NCBI GenBank assembly: GCA_945787895.1
Contig: CALZJQ010000010.1
Span: forward strand, 1 to 39,075
DNA length: 39,075 bases
Direction of reading: 5' to 3'
DNA from: an uncultured Prevotella sp.
GTDB taxonomy: Bacteria; Bacteroidota; Bacteroidia; Bacteroidales; Bacteroidaceae
Part shown: in pieces, positions 7,977 to 16,433 of the stretch
How the letters are laid out: every line of letters starts with the position of its first letter
How positions within the stretch are numbered: position 1 is the stretch's first letter
Made by a program: the position numbers and the translations under genes
The notes under the pieces: model-generated
What the model was told of the DNA's origin: nothing
The model's input: only the letters and a program-made list of their open reading frames with translations
The model's database searches: none

Positions 7977-8366
7977 ATGAACATCAAGGAACTATACCGC
8001 AGCGACCCTAAGTACGGACAATTCCTGCGATTTTGCATCAACGGCGTGCTGGCAGTGTGCATCCAGTATGCCGTCTATCTCGTCTGCATCCGTTGGATGA
8101 ACGAGTTTGTAGCCAATACGATAGGCTATTTCATCTCGTTCTGTTGCAATTTTGTCATCACGAGCTACTGGACCTTCAAGAGTAAGCCCTCATGGAAGAG
8201 GCTGACAGGCTTCGGCGGCTCTCACGTTATCAACTATTTCGTACAGCAGATGTTCCTCGCCCTATTCCTGTATATCGGGATAGGAAAGGAGTGGGCTGCT
8301 CTTTTTGCCATGGGATCTGCTGTGCCCGTCAACTTCTGCCTGCTGCATTTTGTATATCGGAAATAG
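7977..8366 (+). CDS. GtrA-family membrane protein
   Basis: This 129-residue protein has four predicted membrane helices and the typical GtrA opening FLRFCINGVLAVCIQYAVY, followed by FCCNFVITSYWTFKS. GtrA proteins are thought to flip polyprenyl-phosphate-linked sugars across the inner membrane so that another enzyme can add them to lipopolysaccharide or other glycans. It lies 11 bp after the GT2 gene and is probably cotranscribed with it. The length is normal for the family. The particular sugar is unknown. Confidence 0.85.
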   Translation: MNIKELYRSDPKYGQFLRFCINGVLAVCIQYAVYLVCIRWMNEFVANTIGYFISFCCNFVITSYWTFKSKPSWKRLTGFGGSHVINYFVQQMFLALFLYIGIGKEWAALFAMGSAVPVNFCLLHFVYRK

Positions 8367-8389
8367 CCCCATACCCCGATTATCTGGTA

Positions 8390-8410
8390 TTCATCGACCA
8401 GGCAGAAGAA
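8390..8410. repeat. Degenerate copy of the TCGACC palindromic element
   Basis: The 21-bp sequence resembles the palindrome at 20927-20947 (about 18 of 21 positions) but its right arm has changed, so it no longer pairs well. It lies just after the end of the gtrA gene. Confidence 0.4.
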
Positions 8411-8539
8411 CGCATAGCGCATGCCATTTCCCACATTCCCCGAAAGCAAAAGCAAGCAAATACATCTGATTTATGTAATATTTTTTGTAAAAAAATAAGT
8501 TTTCATCTTATTCATAACAGATAATATTGAAAAAAAGAG

Positions 8540-8547
8540 TACCTTTG
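8540..8547 (+). promoter_or_regulatory. Promoter -7 box for the PLP-enzyme/LicC/LicD operon
   Basis: TACCTTTG matches the Bacteroidetes consensus exactly and is followed by CA, as at the other strong promoters in this window. The -33 region is AT-rich without a clear TTTG. It lies 64 bp before the ATG at 8611. Confidence 0.65.
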
Positions 8548-8610
8548 CAGGAAATTTCTAATACACTTCCTGCAAAGTAACAACCAGAAGAAAAAAAACA
8601 ATACAAAGAC

Positions 8611-9642
8611 ATGAATTTTCTCGATAGAAACGAATTCAATTTCCAACCTTCAGAAAAAGTAGTCAAAGCAATCAAGGAGTTTGACCCAGAGACCCTCTGT
8701 TTCTACACTCGCATATACGATGAAGGCAAAAAAAGCGTTGTCACCGTGCGTCTTTCGGAAATATACAACGTGCCGGAAGAGCAGGTGCTCATAGGCTACG
8801 GCGGAGAAGAAATACTCAAGAATGCCATACACTACTACCTCATGAAAGGCGACAACAAGACCATCCTCATACCGGAATTCTCGTGGTGGTACTACAACCG
8901 CGTGGCAGGAGAATGCGGAGGAACATTCGAGATGTACCCTCTTCATGAGACAGGCGACACCTTTGCCTACGACGTCGATGAAGTAATAGCCTACACCAAC
9001 CGCATACACCCCAGGATGTTGCTCCTCGCCTCCCCCAACAACCCTACGGGTAACAACCTAACTTCCGAAGAGATAGGCAAGATAATGGAGAATATCCCTA
9101 CCGATATCATGGTCTTCATCGATGAAGCATACGCCAGCTTCATCACGACAGACACCGACTATATCGCACCTTTGGTAAAGAAATACCGCAACCTTATCAT
9201 AGCCCGCACCCTAAGCAAATTCTATGGTCTCCCCGGTCTTCGCGTAGGTTTCGGCTTCATCGGAGCCGGACACGAGATGTTCCTCAGCTACTCCAACAAG
9301 TATCTTGGCTACAACCGTTTCTCTGAAACCGTCGCTCTTGCCGCCCTCGACAGCGATGAACACTACCGCAAAGTAGCCGACAAGATGGAATGGGATCGCC
9401 AGTTGTTTGCCAAAGAACTTGGCGACAAGCCGGGCTTCAAAGTATATAAGAGTTCCGCCAACTTCATTCTCGTCAAGTACCCCGTAGCCATCAAAGAGGC
9501 TTTGCAGAAGGCAATGTCAGAGAACGACTGCAAAATCAAGTTCATGACCGACAAGGGACTGGAGGACTGTCTGCGCATCACGCTCGGTCGCCCTGAGCAG
9601 ATACAGACTGTAGTCGATGCCATAAAGGATTGCATAGAGTAA
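8611..9642 (+). CDS. PLP-dependent fold-type I enzyme related to HisC and CobD
   Basis: This 343-residue enzyme belongs to the class I/II aminotransferase superfamily. Visible landmarks are LDRNEFNFQPS at the start (in place of the HisC motif NENPYGPS), SPNNPTG at 141-147, DEAY at 171-174, TLSKFYGLPGLRVG with the PLP-binding lysine at about 203, and LRITLGRPEQ with a substrate-binding arginine near 322. The last two arginines are shared by histidinol-phosphate aminotransferase and threonine-phosphate decarboxylase (CobD), so the substrate probably carries a phosphate. No his or cob genes are nearby. Instead the next genes are a LicC-like cytidylyltransferase and a LicD. One hypothesis is decarboxylation of O-phosphoserine to phosphoethanolamine; simple transamination is equally possible. 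The fold is certain, the reaction is not. Confidence 0.82.
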   Translation: MNFLDRNEFNFQPSEKVVKAIKEFDPETLCFYTRIYDEGKKSVVTVRLSEIYNVPEEQVLIGYGGEEILKNAIHYYLMKGDNKTILIPEFSWWYYNRVAGECGGTFEMYPLHETGDTFAYDVDEVIAYTNRIHPRMLLLASPNNPTGNNLTSEEIGKIMENIPTDIMVFIDEAYASFITTDTDYIAPLVKKYRNLIIARTLSKFYGLPGLRVGFGFIGAGHEMFLSYSNKYLGYNRFSETVALAALDSDEHYRKVADKMEWDRQLFAKELGDKPGFKVYKSSANFILVKYPVAIKEALQKAMSENDCKIKFMTDKGLEDCLRITLGRPEQIQTVVDAIKDCIE

Positions 9643-9696
9643 ATCCAACAGCAAAGAAACACATATTTATCTCCCTATTTTACAACCACTTCCATT

Positions 9697-10434
9697 ATGA
9701 AAGCTATAATTCTGTCAGCAGGAATGGCGTCAAGGCTCAGACCTCTCACGGACAATACTCCCAAATGCCTGCTCAAGGTAGGAGAGAAATGCCTCCTGCA
9801 ACGCTCCGTTGACGCCCTCATTGCCAACGGAATACGTGACTTCGTCATCGTGACCGGCTATCTGCACGGCATGATAGAGGACTTCATGGCAGAGCAATAT
9901 GGAGAGTCTGTCAACGTAAAATACATACATAATGACATCTTCGACTCCACCAACAACATCTACTCTCTGTGGCTTGCACGCCCGGAAGCGGAGGGACAGG
10001 ACATCCTGCTCCTTGACAGCGACCTGCTCTATGACCCAGAAATCATCTCGCAGGTGCTCGAATGTAAGGCAGACAACGTGCTGACCCTCATCCGCCATGA
10101 CCTTGGAGAGGAAGAGATGAAAGTGGTATTGGACAAGGACAGCGGACTCATCACGGAGATAAGCAAGACCTGCAACCCAGCAAAAGCCGCAGGAGAAAGT
10201 CTCGGTATCGAACGAATGGGACCGGAATACACCTCGGCCCTCTATACAGAACTGCAGCACATGATGCTTGAAGAGCATCTTGAGAACGTCTTTTATGAAA
10301 GGGCTTTCGAGCGTCTTCTCGCCAAAGGACATACCTATAACGTCATTGATGTCACCGAATTCTTCTCTTGCGAACTCGACACAGTAGAGGATTTTGAGAA
10401 CGCCAAGGCGAAGATTCCTGCATTCCTCTACTAA
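9697..10434 (+). CDS. LicC-like nucleotidyltransferase (phosphocholine/phosphoethanolamine cytidylyltransferase candidate)
   Basis: The 245-residue protein opens with the sugar-nucleotidyltransferase signature LSAGMASRLRPLTDNTPKCL (residues 7-26), holding the nucleotide-binding loop and the catalytic lysine. DILLLDSDLLYD near residue 107 carries the metal-binding aspartates. The short length, without a left-handed beta-helix, and the ending with CELDTVEDFENAK are typical of LicC-type enzymes, which activate phosphocholine as CDP-choline, rather than of glucose-1-phosphate thymidylyltransferases. It lies between the PLP enzyme and a glycosyltransferase, with LicD two genes on, so activation of a phospho-alcohol for LicD is the likely job. 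No LicA or LicB was found in the window, so phosphoethanolamine or another phospho-amine is as likely as phosphocholine. Confidence 0.82.
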   Translation: MKAIILSAGMASRLRPLTDNTPKCLLKVGEKCLLQRSVDALIANGIRDFVIVTGYLHGMIEDFMAEQYGESVNVKYIHNDIFDSTNNIYSLWLARPEAEGQDILLLDSDLLYDPEIISQVLECKADNVLTLIRHDLGEEEMKVVLDKDSGLITEISKTCNPAKAAGESLGIERMGPEYTSALYTELQHMMLEEHLENVFYERAFERLLAKGHTYNVIDVTEFFSCELDTVEDFENAKAKIPAFLY

Positions 10435-10501
10435 TCATTACTGACAGAACGTCTGCTTACATCGCATTTATACCCACCTTACCCCATAACATTTACGGCA
10501 C

Positions 10502-11569
10502 ATGAAGATAGGCTTTGATGCCAAAAGGTATTATCACAACCAGACCGGGCTGGGCAACTACAGTCGGACCATCGTCGGTGGACTAAAGAAACTATTTCCC
10601 GACAACGACTATCTGCTATACGACGAGAAAGCTTTCTCACGCACCTTCCGCCTCGGACACAAGGCGGAAAGCGACGGATGCGACATCTTCCACGGACTGA
10701 GCAACGAACTTCCTCTCGACATCAGACACCGCAGGACAAGGAGCATCGTGACCATGCACGACATTGCATGGCTCACATTCCCCGATATGTACCACTGGAT
10801 TGACCGCCATATCTACGACTACAAGTATGGAAGGTCGTGCCAGGTGGCTGACAAAGTGATTGCAATCTCTGAGTCCGCAAAGCGTGATGTCATGCGGTTC
10901 TACAACGTTCCGGAGGAAAGAATCGACGTGATTTACCAGCCAGTGCAGGATTATTACTACACTCCCCTACCCCAAAGCGACTGCGACCGCTTCATCCGCG
11001 AGCAGTTCGGAGAGGACGGACTGCCACCTTATATATTATATGTAGGAAGCATCAACTCCCGGAAAAACCTGCTTGGAGCACTCAAGGCCCTCGCCCTCAT
11101 TCCAAAAGAACAGAGACCTCTGCTGCTCATCATCGGCAACGGAAGGGAATATCGCCGTGAATGCGAGACATTCATACATGACAACGGACTGGCAAAAGAC
11201 ACGCGTATCGAGACCTCTATCCACAACAATCTCCTGCTGCAAGCCCTCTACACCAACGCCATGGCATTCATATATCCCTCCTATTACGAAGGATTCGGAC
11301 TGCCCGTAGTGGAAGCTGCCCTGCAAAAGACCCCCGTCATCACCACGACCGTAAGCTCACTGCCCGAAGCAGCCGGTCCCGATGCCTGCCTCATCGACCC
11401 TCATTCCGCGGATGCAGCAGAACAAATGGCGCACCATATCAACCATCTATGCACTGACAAAGCATACGCTAAAGCCATAGGAGAGAAGATGGAAGCATAC
11501 GCACGATATATGTTCTCACCCGAGAAACTGACCAAAGAAGTCCATAACGCTTACAATTCCTTATCCTAA
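10502..11569 (+). CDS. Family 4 glycosyltransferase
   Basis: This 355-residue protein is a GT-B fold glycosyltransferase of family 4. The N-terminal half has MKIGFDAKRYYHNQTGLGNY, a start often seen in mannosyltransferase-like members. The C-terminal half has the donor-site motifs YVGSINSRKNL near 180 and the EX7E motif in YYEGFGLPVVEA (Glu263 and Glu271). It probably adds a hexose to the glycan that the LicD enzyme encoded 14 bp downstream then decorates. Donor and linkage are unknown. The gap of about 67 bp upstream has no obvious promoter, so it is likely part of the operon starting at 8611. Confidence 0.9.
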   Translation: MKIGFDAKRYYHNQTGLGNYSRTIVGGLKKLFPDNDYLLYDEKAFSRTFRLGHKAESDGCDIFHGLSNELPLDIRHRRTRSIVTMHDIAWLTFPDMYHWIDRHIYDYKYGRSCQVADKVIAISESAKRDVMRFYNVPEERIDVIYQPVQDYYYTPLPQSDCDRFIREQFGEDGLPPYILYVGSINSRKNLLGALKALALIPKEQRPLLLIIGNGREYRRECETFIHDNGLAKDTRIETSIHNNLLLQALYTNAMAFIYPSYYEGFGLPVVEAALQKTPVITTTVSSLPEAAGPDACLIDPHSADAAEQMAHHINHLCTDKAYAKAIGEKMEAYARYMFSPEKLTKEVHNAYNSLS

Positions 11570-11583
11570 CCCACAAGAAAAAC

Positions 11584-12423
11584 ATGGCATCATACGACAT
11601 ACGTCCACTACAACTGCGAATAAAAAAAATACTCCTTGCACTCGACAACGTATGCAAGGAGCACAATCTGCGCTACTATCTATGGGCCGGGACAATGCTC
11701 GGAGCGGTAAGGCACGGCGGCTTCATACCATGGGATGACGACCTCGACATAGCCATGCCACGCAAGGACTACGACCTGCTGATGCAACATGCACGGGACT
11801 GGATGCCCGCACCCTACGAGATAGTCAGTTATGAGACTGACCCCGACCACTACCCCCTGCCTTTCGCAAAGATACAGGACAGCAGTACCACGCTCATAGA
11901 ACGTATGCACCTGAGTTATCTCGGCGGTATCTACCTCGACCTATTCCCCCTCGACGGCATGCCTGCTTCGGGATTGCAACGCAGGATGCACTTCATACGC
12001 TACCAATGGTACAAAAAGATGCTCTACTACGTACACCGTGACCCATATCGCCACGGGCACGGACCATCGAGTTGGGCATTCCTTTTATGCCGGAAAATAT
12101 ACACATTGCAGGGCATTCAGGAGACTATCCGCCAATTACAACGCACCTATGACTACGACAAATGCGACTATTGCGTAGATCATGACGACGGTATCAAGGG
12201 CATAATGCCTAAGCATCTCCTCGGAAAACCCACTCCTGCAAAGTTTGAAGGAGAGACAGTAATGGGCGTAGAGCATCCGCATGAATACCTCTCACAAAAG
12301 TATGGAGACTATATGACAATACCCGACGGCGACCATCAGCGACAACACAACTTCCATCTGCTCGACCTTGAGAGGGGATATAAGAATAGAAAAGAAGAGA
12401 AAGACACTATTTCATCGACGTGA
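11584..12423 (+). CDS. LicD-family phosphotransferase (first copy)
   Basis: The 279-residue protein carries the LicD core: YYLWAGTMLGAVRHGGFIPW followed by DDDLDIAM (about residues 31-58), a nucleotidyltransferase-like fold with metal-binding aspartates, and near the end YLSQKYGDYM. LicD enzymes transfer a phospho-alcohol, classically phosphocholine from CDP-choline, onto a cell-surface glycan. The cytidylyltransferase two genes upstream can supply the donor, and the neighbouring GT4 the acceptor. The gene starts 14 bp after the GT4 and ends 6 bp before the kinase, so these are cotranscribed. Whether the transferred group is phosphocholine, phosphoethanolamine or something else cannot be read from sequence alone. 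Confidence 0.88.
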   Translation: MASYDIRPLQLRIKKILLALDNVCKEHNLRYYLWAGTMLGAVRHGGFIPWDDDLDIAMPRKDYDLLMQHARDWMPAPYEIVSYETDPDHYPLPFAKIQDSSTTLIERMHLSYLGGIYLDLFPLDGMPASGLQRRMHFIRYQWYKKMLYYVHRDPYRHGHGPSSWAFLLCRKIYTLQGIQETIRQLQRTYDYDKCDYCVDHDDGIKGIMPKHLLGKPTPAKFEGETVMGVEHPHEYLSQKYGDYMTIPDGDHQRQHNFHLLDLERGYKNRKEEKDTISST

Positions 12424-12429
12424 TACGAC

Positions 12430-13194
12430 ATGACAAAAGATATAATTGTTTCGCCAAAATATGCTGAAAGCAAAGAAATAATGACATTATTAGAGCGATT
12501 GCCCGAAGTTTTCAGCAACAATGAGGGAGAGATCATCTACGACAAGCGTAACAAAATCCGTCGTATTACCCTCTCTGACGGCAGGCATATCATACTGAAG
12601 AAATACAAAAAACCGAATTTCTTCCAGCGTATCTGTTACAGCACACTATGGAGCAACAAGGCAAAAAAGGCATACATCTTCGGCAACAGACTCCTTTTCC
12701 TCGGCATTGATACCCCAGAACCCATCGCTTCCGTCACGCTTTATAATAATATAGGTATAGTAGAGGAGTATTATTTCCTATCTACCGAGGACACACGCCC
12801 CGACTGCAGGATACTTCGTGACGGCAATATGGACAACCCCCAGCCACTTATTGACGCCCTTTCCCAATACCTTATCTTCCTGCATCAACAGGGTTTCCTA
12901 CACGGAGACACCAATCTCTCCAACTTCCTATACGAGAAAAAGGCTGACGGCACATATCATTTCGCCGTCATTGACACCAACAGGTCACGCTTCCTGCATA
13001 GTCCTGCATCAAAGAAAGAGGCGCTTTCAAACCTTGTACGCATCACCCACGACCGACAACTACTATCATCCATAGTACATTCCTATGCCACACAACGTCA
13101 GTGGAACGCAGAGGAAGCTGTAAAATCAGTACTCAGACTGTTAGACAAAAGAGAGAAAAGGAAACTCCTTATCAAGCGATTGAAAGGACAATAA
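12430..13194 (+). CDS. LPS core/Kdo kinase-like protein (WaaP/InaA superfamily)
   Basis: This 254-residue protein has a protein-kinase-like fold. A probable ATP-binding lysine pair is in HIILKKYKKP (residues 53-62). FLHGDTNLSNFL (156-167) is the catalytic loop with Asp160 and Asn165, and FAVIDTNRSRF (178-188) supplies the metal-binding Asp182. That pattern fits the InaA/WaaP group, whose members phosphorylate heptose or Kdo in lipopolysaccharide. It is last in the operon, after LicD. Because choline kinase LicA has a related fold, a role in making the phospho-alcohol precursor cannot be excluded, but the HGDTNLSNFL motif is closer to sugar kinases of LPS. Confidence 0.75.
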   Translation: MTKDIIVSPKYAESKEIMTLLERLPEVFSNNEGEIIYDKRNKIRRITLSDGRHIILKKYKKPNFFQRICYSTLWSNKAKKAYIFGNRLLFLGIDTPEPIASVTLYNNIGIVEEYYFLSTEDTRPDCRILRDGNMDNPQPLIDALSQYLIFLHQQGFLHGDTNLSNFLYEKKADGTYHFAVIDTNRSRFLHSPASKKEALSNLVRITHDRQLLSSIVHSYATQRQWNAEEAVKSVLRLLDKREKRKLLIKRLKGQ

Positions 13195-13253
13195 GTACTA
13201 ATCCACACATACTCTACACCTTTACTGCTGATTTTTCCCTCACATTCACATCA

Positions 13254-14138
13254 TCATTGCCCCTTTCTCAGATACTCCTCATACGACTTTTCGGCATCAT
13301 AAAGCATGGTGCCGTGCATGGTAGGCGCCTGTACAGGGCGCATATAGTCGCCATATTCCAACCTTAATATTTCGTCATAGCCACAAGGAGCAGGTATCAT
13401 AATATGCTCAAAAGGCAGCATTATCGTCTCCTTATAACCTGCAAGATGCCGGATGGGCAACGTCATATTTAGGCAAAGAAAAGCACCGTAAGCCTTTCTG
13501 TCGTCCATTTTTACCGAACGGACCACTTCTTCATACTGCTCATAGCGATGCTTATCCGAAAGGAACTTCGTATGTTCACGACACCAAAGATACAAAGGTT
13601 TAGGCAATGCGTGAGTTATCTTGCGCACTATCTTCAGCCTTTGGCTCGCTCTTCTCACCTTTATATAATGACGCTTGAAAGCCCTCGGACTGGAAGGCAG
13701 GGCATCTATGACGAAAATATCAATGAAGATATTCTGTCGGTGCTTCTGAGGCTTGCCGTCGGTGCGTATCGCTGTAGTGCCTTCCATGTGCAACTGGGCG
13801 TGCCTGTTGATATAATACGGTTGGGAAGATATGGTCTGCAGAAAGTAAGGCTTCCTGAATTCCTCGCTTAAAGCCATGAGTTTATCATAGTCCTCACGCA
13901 ACATTGCTACGTCAATATCGTCATCCCAAGGAATAAAACCTTTCTCTCTGACTGCTCCTATCAGCGTGCCCGAATCGGCAAAGACACGCAGTCCGTGCCT
14001 ATTGCAGACGCTCAGCAACTCCTGCAGCAAATCCATCTGTACTGCCCAAGCCTTCTTCATCGACTCGGATATGGTGTAACCTCTTCTCGTTTCCTCTTTC
14101 AGGAAGCCCTCAGGGAGGGGGTATTTCATAGTCAGCAT
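13254..14138 (-). CDS. LicD-family phosphotransferase (second copy)
   Basis: This 294-residue protein is a second LicD: FADSGTLIGAVREKGFIPW then DDDIDVAML (about residues 53-80), with EILRLEYGDYM near the C-terminus. It is clearly diverged from the first copy and reads from the opposite direction, as the last gene of the left-running glycolipid operon. It converges with the kinase gene; only 59 bp lie between the two stops and no hairpin was seen there. A start at the second methionine (position 4) is also possible. Two LicD enzymes suggest two acceptor sites, or two different phospho-alcohols, on the same surface glycan. Confidence 0.85.
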   Translation of the reverse strand: MLTMKYPLPEGFLKEETRRGYTISESMKKAWAVQMDLLQELLSVCNRHGLRVFADSGTLIGAVREKGFIPWDDDIDVAMLREDYDKLMALSEEFRKPYFLQTISSQPYYINRHAQLHMEGTTAIRTDGKPQKHRQNIFIDIFVIDALPSSPRAFKRHYIKVRRASQRLKIVRKITHALPKPLYLWCREHTKFLSDKHRYEQYEEVVRSVKMDDRKAYGAFLCLNMTLPIRHLAGYKETIMLPFEHIMIPAPCGYDEILRLEYGDYMRPVQAPTMHGTMLYDAEKSYEEYLRKGQ

Positions 14139-14194
14139 GATAATTTCTTTCTTGTTTTTGGCTCTTCGACCAGCGTTCTTTTCTGTGCTTTGTG

Positions 14195-14215
14195 CTCTTC
14201 GACCTGGTCGAAGAG
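14195..14215. repeat. 21-bp palindrome with arms CTCTTCGACC and GGTCGAAGAG
   Basis: The two 10-bp arms are perfect complements around one central base. A half copy (CTCTTCGACC) occurs at 14162-14171, and a near-identical palindrome occurs at 20927-20947. No T-run follows, so it is not a standard terminator. It behaves like a small dispersed element placed just outside genes. Confidence 0.75.
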
Positions 14216-14240
14216 TACCAGTATTCCTTATTCTTTGTGG

Positions 14241-14327
14241 GGCGGACAGCCCATATGGTGGGCGGATTAGCCCATACGGCGGGGCGGATTAGCCCATACG
14301 GCGGGGCGAAATCAGCTCATACGGCGG
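14241..14327. repeat. Four-copy tandem repeat of about 22 bp at a gene end
   Basis: Units start at 14241, 14261, 14283 and 14305, with lengths 20, 22, 22 and 23 bp. The middle two are identical (GGCGGATTAGCCCATACGGC plus GG). The last unit runs into the 3' end of the glycosyltransferase gene and contributes the stop codon and the final codons of that protein. Confidence 0.85.
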
Positions 14328-15343
14328 GTAAGGTCGGTGAACGCTGTACGGAAGAAATAGCCGGACGCTATCTTGTCGCTCATCGCCCTGACGTTTTCTC
14401 GCATACGGCGATAATCCTCTGGCGTGACTTTCTCCAGCACTTCACCCAGATTCTCCAGCGTATCTACACAGATGCCTATGCCGTGTTCCTCGATGAAAGG
14501 AGCGAGAGCCGCCGTCTTTCCGATGATGACAGGGGCGTGACAGCGGAGATAAAGCATTACCTTATGAGGATTGTTGTAAGCCATATACTCGCCTATCATG
14601 CCCTTTCCCTCCGTCAGTGACTCGCCATACCATGACAACCCGAAGTCACCATGATTGTTTTCCATCAACTCGTAGTCAGCTGCAAAGCCCTCACAGACCA
14701 GTTCCTCCCGAGCAAGGTCATCACGAAAGCCAGAACCGTAGAGATGAAACTTATGGGCTTTGAGATGCTCAGGCAACATATATATGAAAGCATTGTGCTT
14801 CACAGAGAGACTGCCGGCGAAGAAGACGCTATAGTCTTTGGGTGACTCTGGCACAGGGCGTTCAGAGGTTATAGGCATTGGAGAGAGATAGTCGAAAAGT
14901 CCCAAGACCTGCATCTCGCCCCTATATCCATGCTCCAGGAGCCATTGACGCATGGCAGGATTGTGAACAATCAGCGCATCCGAGTGGGAAAGCCGCCTTA
15001 TCTCACGTTCCACGGTCAGTTTCTTGCGGCGGAAGGAGCCGAGGTCGTGTATCACGGTGATAATTCTCACGCCCCGCCGGTGAGCCATATTGCAGACGAA
15101 CTCGTAGTATTTCTTCATAGGATACTGTATGACGAGGGTGTCACCCCGGCGCATTGACAGCACAGCCTTCACCACTCCGGTAAAGGTATAGAAGAAATCG
15201 AATACCATATTCGGGCGGCGTGACTGCGGAAGAGCAAGGTTATGGAAGCCCATGTCGTCCATAATCTTCTCTATATCAGTGCGGGCACGTCCTCCCGCCG
15301 ACTTTACCGACTTGTAATTACGTGAGATATAACAGTTTCTCAT
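14312..15343 (-). CDS. Glycosyltransferase, GT-B type (galactofuranosyltransferase-like)
   Basis: The 343-residue protein looks like a GT-B glycosyltransferase of the group that includes putative beta-1,6-galactofuranosyltransferases (WbbI-like). The blocks that suggest this are RIITVIHDLGSFRRKK, DALIVHNPAM, FFAGSLSVKH and GLSWYGESL, with NNPHKVMLYLRCHAPVIIG near the donor site. The stop codon falls inside the last unit of a tandem repeat, so the C-terminal residues TRRMS are encoded by repeat DNA and may vary between strains. It lies between the acyltransferase and the second LicD in a left-running set. The exact sugar is a guess; the enzyme class is fairly sure. Confidence 0.78.
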   Translation of the reverse strand: MRNCYISRNYKSVKSAGGRARTDIEKIMDDMGFHNLALPQSRRPNMVFDFFYTFTGVVKAVLSMRRGDTLVIQYPMKKYYEFVCNMAHRRGVRIITVIHDLGSFRRKKLTVEREIRRLSHSDALIVHNPAMRQWLLEHGYRGEMQVLGLFDYLSPMPITSERPVPESPKDYSVFFAGSLSVKHNAFIYMLPEHLKAHKFHLYGSGFRDDLAREELVCEGFAADYELMENNHGDFGLSWYGESLTEGKGMIGEYMAYNNPHKVMLYLRCHAPVIIGKTAALAPFIEEHGIGICVDTLENLGEVLEKVTPEDYRRMRENVRAMSDKIASGYFFRTAFTDLTRRMS

Positions 15344-15379
15344 TATTATTTTCTTAATTTACAATTTCCAAGGTTCTGT

Positions 15380-15492
15380 GGTTTTAAGGTTCTGAGCAGG
15401 TCTTACGGCTGTACGGTTTTAAGGTTTTACGGAAGATACCGACAGTCCTCACAGACCTCCGTACCATCGCACGACCGCATAACCGTACAACC
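15380..15492. repeat. Direct and inverted repeats in the gap after the acyltransferase gene
   Basis: The 12-bp word GGTTTTAAGGTT occurs at 15380-15391 and 15415-15426. GGCTGTACGGTT at 15407-15418 is an inverted copy, with one mismatch, of AACCGTACAACC at 15481-15492. No gene or terminator T-run is evident in this 174-bp gap. Confidence 0.55.
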
Positions 15493-15517
15493 TCACAACC
15501 GCCCTTTTCTTCCCATC

Positions 15518-16414
15518 CTACCGTCTTTCCTGCCTTTGCAGGTATTCCTCGTATGTACGTTTCCATCTATTGTGCGTCCAAAGGTATAAATGCGGAGCAT
15601 TACGGATAGAGTCTTCGAGGAGGGAAAGAGCCTTTTTCGTTATCTCATACTCCTGTGTTTCGGCAGCATGCTCGGCAATGAGTTGGAATGTAGCGATGTA
15701 TTTTCCCCGCTTAGGTCTTTCCATTGAGAGAAATACCACTCTGTCATCCATTTTCATTGCTAATCGTTCAGCTCCTGTGAATACAGGAGAATTGTGGTTA
15801 AGGAAATCAGTCCAGAGGTGAATATTGTCCCATTTAGGAGATTGGTCAAAGATATATCCGAAGAGATAAGGGGTTTTATCCCGTTTGAGTCTTACGAGTT
15901 CGCGGAGAATATTCTTCTTGGGAACGGGTGTGCCACGCATAGACGAGCGTGCCTCTTTCATCAGATTATCCATAAAATCATTCCTCAACGGATGATAGAC
16001 CAGTCCGTTAAAGGCATGTTCATACTCTTCTGGATAGTAAAGCCCAATGGCAGAGAGCCATTCCCAGTTGCAGTAATGCCCGAGAAAAGCCGCCACTCCC
16101 TGTCCTTTGTCATAGGCTTGTGTGATAATTTCCACGTTACGGAACTCCAGATGTCTCTTCATGTTCTCAGGAGTAATGGAGAGGAGTTTTAGTGTTTCTA
16201 CGAAATAATCACAGAGCCAATGGTAGAATTTCCGTTCAATGTCACGCAGTTCCTTTTCCGTTTTCTCAGGAAAAGAAGATGAAAGGTTGCTGCGCACTAT
16301 CTTCTTGCGGTAGCCTATCAGCCGATAGAGGAAGAAATATACCACATCGGATATGGCATACAGTATGCCGAACGGTAGTTTTGATATTTGCCTAATGATA
16401 AAAAGCATCTTCAA
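15518..16414 (-). CDS. LpxL/HtrB-like lipid A acyltransferase
   Basis: This 298-residue protein belongs to the late lipid A acyltransferase family, which adds secondary acyl chains to lipid A or related glycolipids at the inner membrane. An N-terminal hydrophobic segment (about 15-33) is followed by the early motif KIVRSNLSSSFPEKT and by the catalytic HX4E motif, GHYCNWEW (His113, Glu118). HLYLWTHNRWK near the end matches the family's conserved closing motif. It is separated by 19 bp from the LTA-synthase-like gene upstream and is likely cotranscribed with it. In Bacteroidales similar enzymes also act on other lipids, so the precise acceptor is open. Confidence 0.87.
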   Translation of the reverse strand: MKMLFIIRQISKLPFGILYAISDVVYFFLYRLIGYRKKIVRSNLSSSFPEKTEKELRDIERKFYHWLCDYFVETLKLLSITPENMKRHLEFRNVEIITQAYDKGQGVAAFLGHYCNWEWLSAIGLYYPEEYEHAFNGLVYHPLRNDFMDNLMKEARSSMRGTPVPKKNILRELVRLKRDKTPYLFGYIFDQSPKWDNIHLWTDFLNHNSPVFTGAERLAMKMDDRVVFLSMERPKRGKYIATFQLIAEHAAETQEYEITKKALSLLEDSIRNAPHLYLWTHNRWKRTYEEYLQRQERR

Positions 16415-16433
16415 TATTCAGTAACAAAGTAAG

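Noticed and set aside
14195..14215. Palindrome as a transcription terminator
   Set aside because: The stem is strong but neither strand has a T-run after it, and the same element recurs elsewhere as a repeat.
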